Made by a program: the position numbers and the translations under genes | The notes under the pieces: model-generated | What the model was told of the DNA's origin: nothing | Databases searched by the model: none | What the model saw: the letters and a program-made list of their open reading frames with translations, nothing else | Assembly (NCBI GenBank): GCA_027489135.1 | Contig: JAIYAI010000147.1 | Span: forward strand, 1 to 6,205 | Direction: 5' to 3' | Origin: Acetobacteraceae bacterium | Lineage (GTDB): Bacteria; Pseudomonadota; Alphaproteobacteria; Acetobacterales; Acetobacteraceae | DNA length: 6,205 nt | Part shown: piece after piece, positions 1-6,088 of the stretch | Layout of the letters: each line of letters begins with the position of its first letter | Numbering within the stretch: the first letter of the stretch is position 1

Positions 1-452
1 GGGTGCTTGCCTGCATGATGCCGGGCGTCGCCGCGGCGCAGGCGCTGGCCTGGCAGCCGGCCGATGCGGCCGCGCTGCGGGCCTGGGACACGCTGCTGCG
101 CGCCGAGCGGGAGCTCGCCGCCGATGTCCGGGCCGCCCGCTTCGATGCGCGGCGTCGGCTCTTCATGATCCGCGCCGATCTCGATGGCGACGGACGACCC
201 GAGACGCTGTTGAGCCCGCGGCTGGAGAGCTGGTGCGGCAGCGCGGGCTGCGTGGTCTACGTGCTGCGTGGGGGACGAGCCGTGTGCCAGACCTACGCGC
301 ACCACGGCGTGCGCGGGGGCGACCTGCGGCTGCTGCCGCGCGATGCCTCCGGCTGGCGCGGCTTCGAGGCGACGAGACGGGTGCGCTTCGTCGCGGAACC
401 GGACGGCGCGGTCGCCTGCGTGGAGGAGGACCGGCCGCGGCGCGTTCAGTAG
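1..452 (+). CDS. Secreted small protein with DxDGDG loop, 5' end missing
   Basis: No named family recognised. The frame is open from the window edge (in frame from position 3, where a GTG lies) to a TAG at 450-452, giving about 149 visible residues. The first ~14 residues, ending in GVAAAQA, look like the hydrophobic core and AxA cleavage site of a Sec signal peptide whose basic n-region is cut off. The true start is therefore probably upstream and the mature protein periplasmic or secreted. At about residues 59-67 lies DLDGDGRPE, the acidic DxDxDG pattern of EF-hand/dockerin-like calcium loops. It is followed by WCGSAGC (residues 77-83), where two cysteines five apart could form a disulfide after export. 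Two more cysteines (95, 139) follow. The DGDG-then-CGxxGC arrangement resembles that of other small exported bacterial proteins of unknown function, so calcium binding is inference. Its end overlaps the convergent lipoprotein gene. Confidence 0.6.
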   Translation, partial: VLACMMPGVAAAQALAWQPADAAALRAWDTLLRAERELAADVRAARFDARRRLFMIRADLDGDGRPETLLSPRLESWCGSAGCVVYVLRGGRAVCQTYAHHGVRGGDLRLLPRDASGWRGFEATRRVRFVAEPDGAVACVEEDRPRRVQ

Positions 453-889
453 TAGCGGGGTGCGGGCGCGTAGCCGTAGGGCGTGACGGGGGCGGAATAG
501 GCAGGGTCGGGCGCCGGCGCGTAGCCGTAGGGCGCGGCGGGGGCGGCATAGGCAGGGTCGGGCGGCGGGACGTAGCCATAGGCGCCAGCCTGCGCGGCCT
601 GGGCGTTCTGCGCATCCGCCGCGGCGCCGACGAGGCCACCGACCAGCGCGCCGGCCGCCGCGCCGCCGAGCGCCGCGCTGCCGCGGTTCCAGGGGTTGGC
701 CGCCGCCGCGCCGAGCAGCCCGCCTGCCGCGGCGCCCACCGCCGCCCCGGTGGCCGCGTTCGAACCGACCGCGACGGGCGCGGGGTAGCCGTAGCCGTAC
801 ACCGCCACGGGCTGCGGCGCGACGATGCAGGCCTGGAGCGATAGCGCGGCGAGGATCGGCAGCACGAATGGCCGCAGCGGTCGGGTCAT
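446..889 (-). CDS. Glycine-zipper lipoprotein with Tyr/Pro-rich repeat tail
   Basis: A 147-residue protein, start ATG at 889-887 and stop TGA at 448-446. This start is chosen because AGGAGG lies 5 nt upstream and the next residues form a signal peptide: basic MTRPLR, a hydrophobic stretch, then LSLQAC with the lipidated Cys at 21. Q at -2 is not ideal, but L at -3 and A at -1 fit. The +2 residue is Ile rather than Asp, which favours outer-membrane sorting. Residues 46-62 and 71-91 are Gly/Ala-rich with GxxxG spacing (G48-G52-G56 and G76-G80-G84-G88), a glycine-zipper pattern typical of membrane-inserting or oligomerising envelope proteins. Residues ~104-147 are Tyr/Pro-rich: two 17-residue repeats around PYGYAPAPDPAY plus a partial third, ending in RYY. 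The exact function is unknown; a structural or stress-related envelope role is a guess. The frame stays open further upstream, to 994, but that part lacks a ribosome site and signal peptide. Confidence 0.75.
   Translation of the reverse strand: MTRPLRPFVLPILAALSLQACIVAPQPVAVYGYGYPAPVAVGSNAATGAAVGAAAGGLLGAAAANPWNRGSAALGGAAAGALVGGLVGAAADAQNAQAAQAGAYGYVPPPDPAYAAPAAPYGYAPAPDPAYSAPVTPYGYAPAPRYY
471..580. repeat. 51-bp in-frame tandem repeat in lipoprotein gene
   Basis: Two adjacent copies at 471-521 and 522-572 match at 45 of 51 positions by hand alignment. A third copy begins at 573 (TAGCC then diverging), and a partial copy precedes 471. The period is a multiple of three and encodes 17 residues of the Tyr/Pro-rich C-terminal tail on the minus strand, so gain or loss of a unit would keep the reading frame. 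Confidence 0.85.
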
Positions 890-894
890 TTTGG

Positions 895-900
895 CCTCCT
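895..900 (-). promoter_or_regulatory. Ribosome binding site of lipoprotein gene
   Basis: On the minus strand this reads AGGAGG, a full Shine-Dalgarno match, 5 nt before the ATG at 889-887. It decides the start over the longer open frame. Confidence 0.8.
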
Positions 901-920
901 GGTCGGATTCCGGGCGTCGC

Positions 921-926
921 ATTCTA
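921..926 (-). promoter_or_regulatory. Possible -10 element of lipoprotein gene
   Basis: The minus strand reads TAGAAT, five of six bases of the TATAAT consensus and rare in such GC-rich DNA. It would give a leader of roughly 25 nt holding the ribosome binding site. No good -35 hexamer is visible 16-18 bp upstream, so this is only a candidate. Confidence 0.3.
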
Positions 927-980
927 GGCATGGCGGCAAGGCGCGCACCCGGCGGAAGCGCGGCGGCGGCGTGGCGGGGT

Positions 981-1055
981 GCACCCGGACACATGGCGGG
1001 GGCATCGCGGACCGCACCCGGACATATGGTGGGGGCATCGCGGACGGCACCCGGC
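981..1055. repeat. 33-bp tandem repeat in divergent intergenic region
   Basis: Copies at 981-1013 and 1014-1046 agree at 30 of 33 positions by eye. A third copy starts at 1047 (GCACCCGG) and diverges after about 8 bases. A much weaker related stretch begins at 945. Each unit starts GCACCCGGACA and continues through GGGGGCATCGCGGAC. It lies between the divergent lipoprotein and chromate-transporter genes, upstream of both start codons. It could be a repeated binding site or simple slippage; nothing in the sequence decides between them. Confidence 0.75.
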
Positions 1056-1056
1056 C

Positions 1057-1085
1057 TCGACAGCGCGGCGGCCGCGCGTGATGAC
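1057..1085 (+). promoter_or_regulatory. Weak candidate promoter for chromate-transporter genes
   Basis: TCGACA at 1057-1062 matches five of six -35 consensus bases. After a 17-bp spacer, GATGAC at 1080-1085 matches only three -10 bases. The spacer contains a perfect inverted repeat (1063-1069 with 1071-1077). Transcription would start near 1092, just ahead of the ribosome site at 1098-1105. Such partial matches arise by chance, so support is low. Confidence 0.22.
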
Positions 1086-1097
1086 GGGCCGGGGACC

Positions 1098-1105
1098 GAG
1101 GGGAG
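1098..1105 (+). promoter_or_regulatory. Ribosome binding site of first CHR gene
   Basis: GAGGGGAG ends 8 nt before the ATG at 1114. It favours this start over the in-frame ATGs at 979, 1081 and 1129. The extra N-terminal residues from 979 are Arg/His/Pro-rich and encoded by the tandem repeat, so they look non-coding. Confidence 0.65.
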
Positions 1106-1113
1106 CTTCCGGC

Positions 1114-1668
1114 ATGACGCAGGCGGGGATGGTGCGCGCGCCGCTGCTGTCCATCCTCGGCGTCTTCACCGCTCTCGGCATGGCGAGCTTCGGCGGCGGC
1201 CTGCCCGGCTGGATGCACCGGGAGGTCGTGGTCAAGCGCGGCTGGATGACGGACGAAGGCTTCCTCGCCGGCGTTGCCCTCGGCCAGGTCCTGCCGGGGG
1301 CGAACAGCGTCAATCTCGCGCTCTATATCGGGCAGCAGTTGCGCGGCGTCCCGGGGGCGGTGCTGGCGGCGACGGGAATCCTGGGGCCGCCCTTCCTCTT
1401 CATCATCGTCCTGGCGCTGCTCTATGCGCGCTTCGGGGAGGTGGCGGGGCTGGCCGCGGTGCTGGGCGGCGTCGCGGCCTCGGGCCTCGCGAACTCGCTC
1501 ACCACGGGGTTGCGCGCGGCGCGGCGGCTGCGCGGGATCGGGCCCTGGGCGGTGGTGGCGGCGACCTTCGTCGCGGTCGGCGTGCTGCGGTGGCCGATGA
1601 TCCCCGTGGTGGCGGTGATGATCCCGGTGTCGGTGGCCCTCGCATGGCGAAACCGGCATGCCGCTTGA
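1114..1668 (+). CDS. Chromate transporter, single CHR domain (first subunit)
   Basis: A 184-residue polytopic inner-membrane protein of the CHR (chromate ion transporter) family, short single-domain form. Visible family signatures are FGGGLPGW near residues 26-33, a GWMTDEGF element at 43-50, and GQVLPGANSVNLALYIG at 57-73, followed by hydrophobic segments through about residue 178. Family members export chromate, probably by proton-linked antiport; in the short form two different single-domain proteins are thought to act together, as with the Bacillus subtilis pair. The start at 1114 follows a good ribosome site. The next gene begins inside this one (11-bp overlap), which indicates translational coupling. 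No chrB-like regulator or chromate reductase is present in the window, so the physiological substrate is inferred from the family only. Confidence 0.87.
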   Translation: MTQAGMVRAPLLSILGVFTALGMASFGGGLPGWMHREVVVKRGWMTDEGFLAGVALGQVLPGANSVNLALYIGQQLRGVPGAVLAATGILGPPFLFIIVLALLYARFGEVAGLAAVLGGVAASGLANSLTTGLRAARRLRGIGPWAVVAATFVAVGVLRWPMIPVVAVMIPVSVALAWRNRHAA

Positions 1669-2194
1669 CCGCCTGCTCGCGCTTTTCCTCGTCTTCGCGC
1701 CCATGTCGCTGGTCTCGATCGGCGGCGGCACCTCGATCTTCGCGGAGATGCAGCGCCAGGCCGTGACCGTGCATGGCTGGATGACGGACGAGCAGTTCGT
1801 CGCGCTCTTTGCCATCTCCCGCGCCGCGCCGGGGCCGGGCTCCCTGATCAGCGGGCTGATCGGATGGGAGGCGGCGGGGTTCGTCGGCGCGCTGGTCGCG
1901 GCGCTCAGCCTCTACGTGCCCTCCTCCATCCTGCTGCTCGGCGTCGGGCACTGGTGGCGGCGGCGCGGCGACAGCCCGGTGCGGCGTGTGATCGAGCGCG
2001 GTCTCGCACCCGTCGCGGTCGGGCTGATCTTCGCCGGGGTCTATACGCTGATGCAGGCCGATGGGGTCGGCTGGATCCATTGGGCGACGCTGCTCGGCTG
2101 CGCGGCCTGGCTGATGCATGGGGCGAGCCCATACCTCGTCATGGGCGTCGTCGCGCTGTTCTATGCGGGGCTCTTCGGACTGGGCGCCGTGTAG
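1658..2194 (+). CDS. Chromate transporter, single CHR domain (second subunit)
   Basis: A 178-residue membrane protein, a second, diverged CHR domain that would pair with the product of the gene before it. It repeats the same layout: IGGGTSIFAEMQRQAV at residues 21-36, HGWMTDEQF at 39-47, and SRAAPGPGSLISGLIGW at 54-70, then hydrophobic segments to the C terminus. The element HGWMTDEQF closely parallels RGWMTDEGF in the first protein, consistent with both coming from an ancient duplication. In this copy the usual Gln before the PGP motif appears to be replaced (SRAAPGP). ATG at 1658 lies within the last codons of the upstream gene in another frame, with no strong ribosome site of its own, so expression probably depends on coupling. 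The stop is TAG at 2192-2194. Chromate efflux is the family assignment; other oxyanions are possible. Confidence 0.87.
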   Translation: MPLDRLLALFLVFAPMSLVSIGGGTSIFAEMQRQAVTVHGWMTDEQFVALFAISRAAPGPGSLISGLIGWEAAGFVGALVAALSLYVPSSILLLGVGHWWRRRGDSPVRRVIERGLAPVAVGLIFAGVYTLMQADGVGWIHWATLLGCAAWLMHGASPYLVMGVVALFYAGLFGLGAV

Positions 2195-2214
2195 CGCACC
2201 GAGGGCCGCGAGCG

Positions 2215-2244
2215 TTGACAGCCGCTCTGCCGCCGCCCGAGGAT
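2215..2244 (+). promoter_or_regulatory. Candidate promoter of acyl-CoA degradation operon
   Basis: TTGACA at 2215-2220 is a perfect -35 hexamer. With an 18-bp spacer, GAGGAT at 2239-2244 matches three of six -10 bases. A strong -35 with a poor -10 is common in alphaproteobacteria. The -35 sits inside a short inverted repeat (GAGCG at 2210-2214, CGCTC at 2223-2227), a possible operator. Transcription would begin near 2251, leaving a leader of about 70 nt. Confidence 0.4.
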
Positions 2245-2261
2245 GCGCGCCCTTGCAGGTA

Positions 2262-2284
2262 CCACGCCGGCCCAGCGCCGGTGG
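2262..2284 (+). other. Small hairpin in leader of hydratase/dehydrogenase gene
   Basis: CCGGC at 2267-2271 pairs with GCCGG at 2277-2281 across a 5-nt loop. CCA at 2262-2264 can extend the stem with TGG at 2282-2284 if two bases bulge. The nearest T run (2303-2307) is about 18 nt further on, so it is not a standard intrinsic terminator. Significance is uncertain in DNA this GC-rich. Confidence 0.3.
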
Positions 2285-2307
2285 CCAGTCACAGAAGCAA
2301 CGTTTTT

Positions 2308-2313
2308 GGGAGG
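2308..2313 (+). promoter_or_regulatory. Ribosome binding site of hydratase/dehydrogenase gene
   Basis: GGGAGG lies 9 nt before the ATG at 2323. It fixes the start well downstream of the long open frame that extends back into the chromate-transporter gene. Confidence 0.7.
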
Positions 2314-2322
2314 ATCGCCGTC

Positions 2323-4398
2323 ATGGCCGATTTCGTCGAGCACGCCACCGACGGGGACATCCATATCCTCCGCATCGCCAATGCGCCGGTCAACACGCTG
2401 CGCACGGAAGTGCGCGCCGGCCTGCTGGCCGGGCTGCAGGCGGCGCAGAAGGCGGGCGCCAAGGCGGTCGTGCTGATGGGCGCGGGCCGCGGCTTCTCCG
2501 CCGGCGCCGAGATGACGGAGTTCGGCAAGCCGCGCCAGGCGCCGGGCCTGAATGAAGTCTTCGACGCGATCGAGCAGTCCAAGGCCCCGGTGGTCGCCGC
2601 CATCCATGGCCATGCGCTGGGCGGTGGCCTCGAACTCGCGCTCGCCTGTCAGGCGCGCGTCGCCGCGCCCAACGCGCAGATCGGCCTGCCCGAGGTGAAG
2701 CGCGGCTTCGTCCCCGGCGCCGGCGGCACGCAGCGCCTGCCGCGGCTGATCGGGATGGAGGCGCTCACCATGATCGTCTCCGGCGATCCGGTCAGCGGCA
2801 CCAGGGCCGGCGCGCTCGGGATCGTGGACGCCGTGCTGGAGGGTGACCTGGAGAAGGCGGCCATCGCCTGGGCCCGGGCCAATGCCGGCAAGTCCTTCAC
2901 CCTGGCGCGCAACCGCACCGACAAGACCCAGGGCCAGGACATGGCCGCCTTCGACGAGGCGGCGAAGAAGCTGCTCGCCCGCAGCCGCGGCCAGGAAAGC
3001 CCGAAGGGCTGCGCCGACTGCGTCCGCGCCGCCTTCACCCTGCCCTTCGAGGAGGGGCTGCAGGTCGAGCGCGACACCTTGGCCCGCCTCGTCGCCGGGG
3101 AGCAGTCGAAGGCGCTGCGACACATCTTGTTCGGCGAGCGCGAGGTCGCCCGCATCCCCGACGTGCCGGAAGGCACCGCGCCGCTTCCGGTGAAGAAGCT
3201 GGTCGTCATCGGCGGCGGCACCATGGGTGGCGGCATCGCGATGTCGGCGGCGAATTTCGGCCTGCCCGTCACCATCGTGGAGACGAGCCAGGACGCGCTG
3301 GACCGCGGCATCAAGCGCTGCGAGGACAACTGGAAGCGCACCCTATCCTCCGGCCGCATGACTCAGGCCGAGTACGAGAAGCGCCGCGCCAACCTCACCG
3401 GCAGCGTCGACTTCGAGAAGGCGGTGGGCGAGGCCGACCTCGTCATCGAGGCGGTCTTCGAGGAGATGGGCGTCAAGAAGGAGGTCTTCGCGCGGCTCGA
3501 CAAGGCGGCGCGGCCGGGGATCGTGCTGGCGTCCAACACCTCGACCCTCGACATCGACCAGATCGCGTCCGCGACCTCGCGGCCCGAACTGGTCTGCGGC
3601 ATGCACTTCTTCAGCCCGGCCAACGTCATGCGGCTGCTGGAGATCGTGAAGGGATCGAAGACCAGCGCGGCGACGCTGGCGACGGCGCTGGATGTCGGCA
3701 AGCGCATCGGCAAGCTGAACGTCGTGGTCGGGAACTGCGACGGCTTCGTCGCCAACCGCATGAACGGCAAGCGCGGCCTGCAGATCGAGAAGCTGCTGCA
3801 GGAAGGCTGCCTGCCGCAGGATATCGACCGGGTGATGGAGACCTTCGGGCTCGCCATGGGGCCGCTGGCCATCGGTGACCTCGCCGGCCTCGACATCGGC
3901 GCCGCCGTCCGCAAGGCGCGCGGCACGGTGGCACCGATCGCGGATGCCGTGGTCGCCGCCGGGCGCATCGGCCAGAAGGTCGGCAAGGGCTATTATGACT
4001 ACGACGAGAACCGCAAGCGCATGCTGTCGAAGGAGGTCGAGGCGATCATCCTCGACACCTCGGAGAAGATGCAGGTCCGCCGCCGCAAGATTGACGACCA
4101 GGAGATCCTGGAGCGCCTGCTGCTGCCCATCGTCAACGAGGGCGCGCGCTGCCTGGAGGAGGGGATCTCCTACCGCCCCGTCGACATCGACGTGATCTTC
4201 ATCAGCGGCGCCGGCTGGCCGGCCTGGCGCGGCGGGCCGATGTTCTGGGCCGATACCCAGGGCATGAAGGCGATCCGCGACAAGCTGGCCCACTACGCCG
4301 AGGCGACGAACGACCCGAACCTGAAGCCCGCGGCGCTGATCGAGGACCTCGCGGCCAAGGGCGGCAGCTTCGCCGCCATGAAGGGCAGCAAGGTCTAG
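2323..4398 (+). CDS. Fused enoyl-CoA hydratase / 3-hydroxyacyl-CoA dehydrogenase (PimF/FadB/FadJ type)
   Basis: A 691-residue bifunctional beta-oxidation enzyme that hydrates trans-2-enoyl-CoA to 3-hydroxyacyl-CoA and oxidises it with NAD+ to 3-ketoacyl-CoA in the cytoplasm. Residues ~1-190 are a crotonase domain: the oxyanion-hole region GAGRGFSAGAEM (53-64), then HGHALGGGLE and GLPE, which place the two catalytic glutamates at E104 and E124, 20 apart as in classic hydratases. Residues ~290-470 are the Rossmann NAD domain, with GGGTMG (297-302) as the nucleotide loop. Aligning with known dehydrogenases gives catalytic S407, H428 (in HFFSP), E440 and N478. Two C-terminal 3HCDH helical domains follow (~474-560 and ~595-680). 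All key residues are present, so it should be active. It is somewhat shorter than E. coli FadB (729). ATG 2323 was chosen for its ribosome site and because the crotonase fold begins at once. It heads an operon with a CoA ligase 3 nt downstream. PimF, from dicarboxylate degradation, is the suggested closest role. Confidence 0.93.
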   Translation: MADFVEHATDGDIHILRIANAPVNTLRTEVRAGLLAGLQAAQKAGAKAVVLMGAGRGFSAGAEMTEFGKPRQAPGLNEVFDAIEQSKAPVVAAIHGHALGGGLELALACQARVAAPNAQIGLPEVKRGFVPGAGGTQRLPRLIGMEALTMIVSGDPVSGTRAGALGIVDAVLEGDLEKAAIAWARANAGKSFTLARNRTDKTQGQDMAAFDEAAKKLLARSRGQESPKGCADCVRAAFTLPFEEGLQVERDTLARLVAGEQSKALRHILFGEREVARIPDVPEGTAPLPVKKLVVIGGGTMGGGIAMSAANFGLPVTIVETSQDALDRGIKRCEDNWKRTLSSGRMTQAEYEKRRANLTGSVDFEKAVGEADLVIEAVFEEMGVKKEVFARLDKAARPGIVLASNTSTLDIDQIASATSRPELVCGMHFFSPANVMRLLEIVKGSKTSAATLATALDVGKRIGKLNVVVGNCDGFVANRMNGKRGLQIEKLLQEGCLPQDIDRVMETFGLAMGPLAIGDLAGLDIGAAVRKARGTVAPIADAVVAAGRIGQKVGKGYYDYDENRKRMLSKEVEAIILDTSEKMQVRRRKIDDQEILERLLLPIVNEGARCLEEGISYRPVDIDVIFISGAGWPAWRGGPMFWADTQGMKAIRDKLAHYAEATNDPNLKPAALIEDLAAKGGSFAAMKGSKV

Positions 4399-4401
4399 GC
4401 C

Positions 4402-6063
4402 GTGGCGGCGCGTCCGCACCCCTGGGAGTCGGTCTATCCCCCCGGCCTCGACTGGGGTGCGCCGGTGCCGACGACGACCTTGGGCGCGCTGCTGGAAGGC
4501 AGCGCGGCCCGCTACGCCGACCGGACAGCGCTGCGCTACCGCGACACCGTCATCGCCTATCCCGACTTGCTGCGGCAGGTCCGCCGCGTTGCCGGCGTGC
4601 TGGCGGCGATGCCGGAGGCGCGGGGTGGGATTGCCCTGCTGACCGGCAACACCGCCTTCCATCCCATCGTCGTCTTCGGCGCGATGATGGCGGGGCTGCG
4701 CGTGGTGATGCTCTCGCCGATCGATGCGCCGCGCACCATCGCGCACAAGCTGCAGGACAGCGGCGCGCGGGTGCTGGTGACCATCGCGCATGAGGGGCTG
4801 CTGAAGCTGGCCGGCGCCTTCGTGCAGATGGGGCTGGTCGATCGCCTGGTCGTCGGCGACGACGCGCATTGGGGCGCCGGCCCGGCCGCGCCGCCGGTGC
4901 CGAACGGTGCGGCGCGGATCGAGGACTGGCTGGCGGCGCCGGAGCCCGCATCGCTGCCAGCCGTCACGCCCGACGATATCGCGCTGCTGCAATACACCGG
5001 CGGCACCACCGGCCTGCCCAAGGGCGCGATGCTGACGCATGCGAACCTGACGGCCGCGGCCGCCGCCTATGCGGCCTGGAACTCGGGCAAGGGGGCGAAC
5101 CCGGACGCGCCGATCCGCCGCATGATCGGCGTGCTGCCGCTGTTCCACATCTTCGCTTTCACCTGCGACCTGGTGCTGACCCTGCAGGGCGGGCACGAAC
5201 TGATCATCCATGCCCGCTTCGACCCGACGGCGGTGCTGGACGACATCTCCATCCGCAAGGCCACCGACATGTGCGGCGTGCCGACCATGTGGATCGCGCT
5301 CGCCAACCACCCCGAGATCGACAAGCGCGACCTCTCCTCGCTGCGCGGCGCGGCCTCCGGCGGCGCGCCGCTGCCGCCCGAGGTGGCGGCGCGGTTCGAG
5401 CGGCTGACCGGCACGCGGCTCGGCGCCGGCTGGGGCATGACGGAGACCGCGCCGGCCGGGACGGGCACGCCGGGACGGCCCGAATTGCCGCGCCGCCCGG
5501 GATCGGTCGGCGTGCCGGTGCCGAATGTCGAGATGCGCATCGTTGCCATGGACGACCCGACCCGGGCGCTGCCGCCGGGCGAGACGGGGGAGATCGCCGT
5601 GCGCGGCCCCAATGTCTTCAAGGGCTACTGGAACCGGCCCGCGGAGAGCGCCCGCGCCTTCGTTGATGGCTGGTTCCTCACCGGCGACATTGGCCGGATG
5701 GAGGCCGATGGCTACTTCTTCCTGACGGAGCGGAAGAAGGACATGATCCTGACCAGCGGCTTCAACGTCTATCCCTCCGTCATCGAGGCCGCGATCCACG
5801 AGCACCCCGCCGTGCTGGAATGCGCCGTCATCGGCATCGCGGACGCCTATCGTGGCCAGTCCGCCAAGGCCTTCGTCACCCTCAAGGCCGGCGCCGCGCC
5901 GCTGACCCTGGAGGCGCTGACGGCCTTCCTGGCGGATCGCCTCGGCCGGCACGAGATGCCCGTCGCGCTCGAGATCCGTGACGAGTTGCCGAAGACGCCT
6001 GTCGGCAAGCTGACCAAGCTTCCCCTGATCGAGGAGGAGGCGGCCCGCGCCGCCTCCGCCTGA
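4402..6063 (+). CDS. pimA: Acyl-CoA synthetase, probable dicarboxylate/fatty acid-CoA ligase (PimA-like)
   Basis: A 553-residue cytoplasmic member of the ANL adenylate-forming superfamily. It activates a carboxylic acid with ATP to acyl-AMP and then transfers it to CoA, releasing AMP and PPi. Motifs appear in order: phosphate-binding loop YTGGTTGLPKG (198-208), GAGWGMTETA (341-350), GWFLTGDIG with the ribose-binding Asp (D429), the hinge region ERKKDMILTSGFNVYP (443-458), and the C-terminal PKTPVGK with the adenylation lysine K536. Length is normal for medium/long-chain ligases. The N terminus (HPWESVYPPGLDW) and its position next to a hydratase/dehydrogenase fusion and an acyl-CoA dehydrogenase suggest PimA, the C7-C14 dicarboxylate and fatty acid ligase of Rhodopseudomonas palustris. 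A general FadD-type role is the alternative, and the symbol is tentative. It starts with GTG, 3 nt after the upstream TAG and with only a weak AAGG ribosome site, so translation is probably coupled. Confidence 0.88.
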   Translation: MAARPHPWESVYPPGLDWGAPVPTTTLGALLEGSAARYADRTALRYRDTVIAYPDLLRQVRRVAGVLAAMPEARGGIALLTGNTAFHPIVVFGAMMAGLRVVMLSPIDAPRTIAHKLQDSGARVLVTIAHEGLLKLAGAFVQMGLVDRLVVGDDAHWGAGPAAPPVPNGAARIEDWLAAPEPASLPAVTPDDIALLQYTGGTTGLPKGAMLTHANLTAAAAAYAAWNSGKGANPDAPIRRMIGVLPLFHIFAFTCDLVLTLQGGHELIIHARFDPTAVLDDISIRKATDMCGVPTMWIALANHPEIDKRDLSSLRGAASGGAPLPPEVAARFERLTGTRLGAGWGMTETAPAGTGTPGRPELPRRPGSVGVPVPNVEMRIVAMDDPTRALPPGETGEIAVRGPNVFKGYWNRPAESARAFVDGWFLTGDIGRMEADGYFFLTERKKDMILTSGFNVYPSVIEAAIHEHPAVLECAVIGIADAYRGQSAKAFVTLKAGAAPLTLEALTAFLADRLGRHEMPVALEIRDELPKTPVGKLTKLPLIEEEAARAASA

Positions 6064-6076
6064 CCCGCTTCAACAC

Positions 6077-6081
6077 AGGAG
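6077..6081 (+). promoter_or_regulatory. Ribosome binding site of acyl-CoA dehydrogenase gene
   Basis: AGGAG lies 7 nt before the ATG at 6089, in a 25-nt gap after the ligase stop. The gap has no room for a terminator, so the genes are almost certainly co-transcribed. Confidence 0.7.
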
Positions 6082-6088
6082 CCTGACC

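Noticed and set aside
890..994. Longer N-terminus for the lipoprotein gene
   Set aside because: The added residues would bury the signal peptide inside the protein, and the AGGAGG site supports the start at 889.
981..1046. Tandem repeat considered as a CRISPR array
   Set aside because: The units are contiguous with no unique spacers, only about two copies exist, and no cas genes are present.
979..1113. Longer N-terminus for the first CHR gene (ATG at 979 or 1081)
   Set aside because: The extra residues are encoded by the tandem repeat and are Arg/His/Pro-rich, unlike the family. The ribosome site fits ATG 1114.
825..1766. 313-codon plus-strand frame across the intergenic region and first CHR gene
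   Set aside because: It is a shadow of the CHR gene in another frame with low-complexity Arg/Gly/Ala content and no ribosome site.
2262..2307. Hairpin plus T run considered as an intrinsic terminator of the CHR genes
   Set aside because: The T run is about 18 nt from the stem and is immediately followed by the ribosome site of the next gene, so the geometry is wrong.
1864..2322. In-frame upstream extension of the hydratase/dehydrogenase gene
   Set aside because: It overlaps the second CHR gene in another frame, reads as Arg/Gly/Ala-rich sequence, and bypasses the clear ribosome site at 2308-2313.
3343..5952. Very long open frame (869 codons) on the minus strand
   Set aside because: It lies opposite two well-recognised enzyme genes. 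Its translation is rich in Arg, Gly, His and Asp without any domain, and such frames are expected opposite GC-rich codons.
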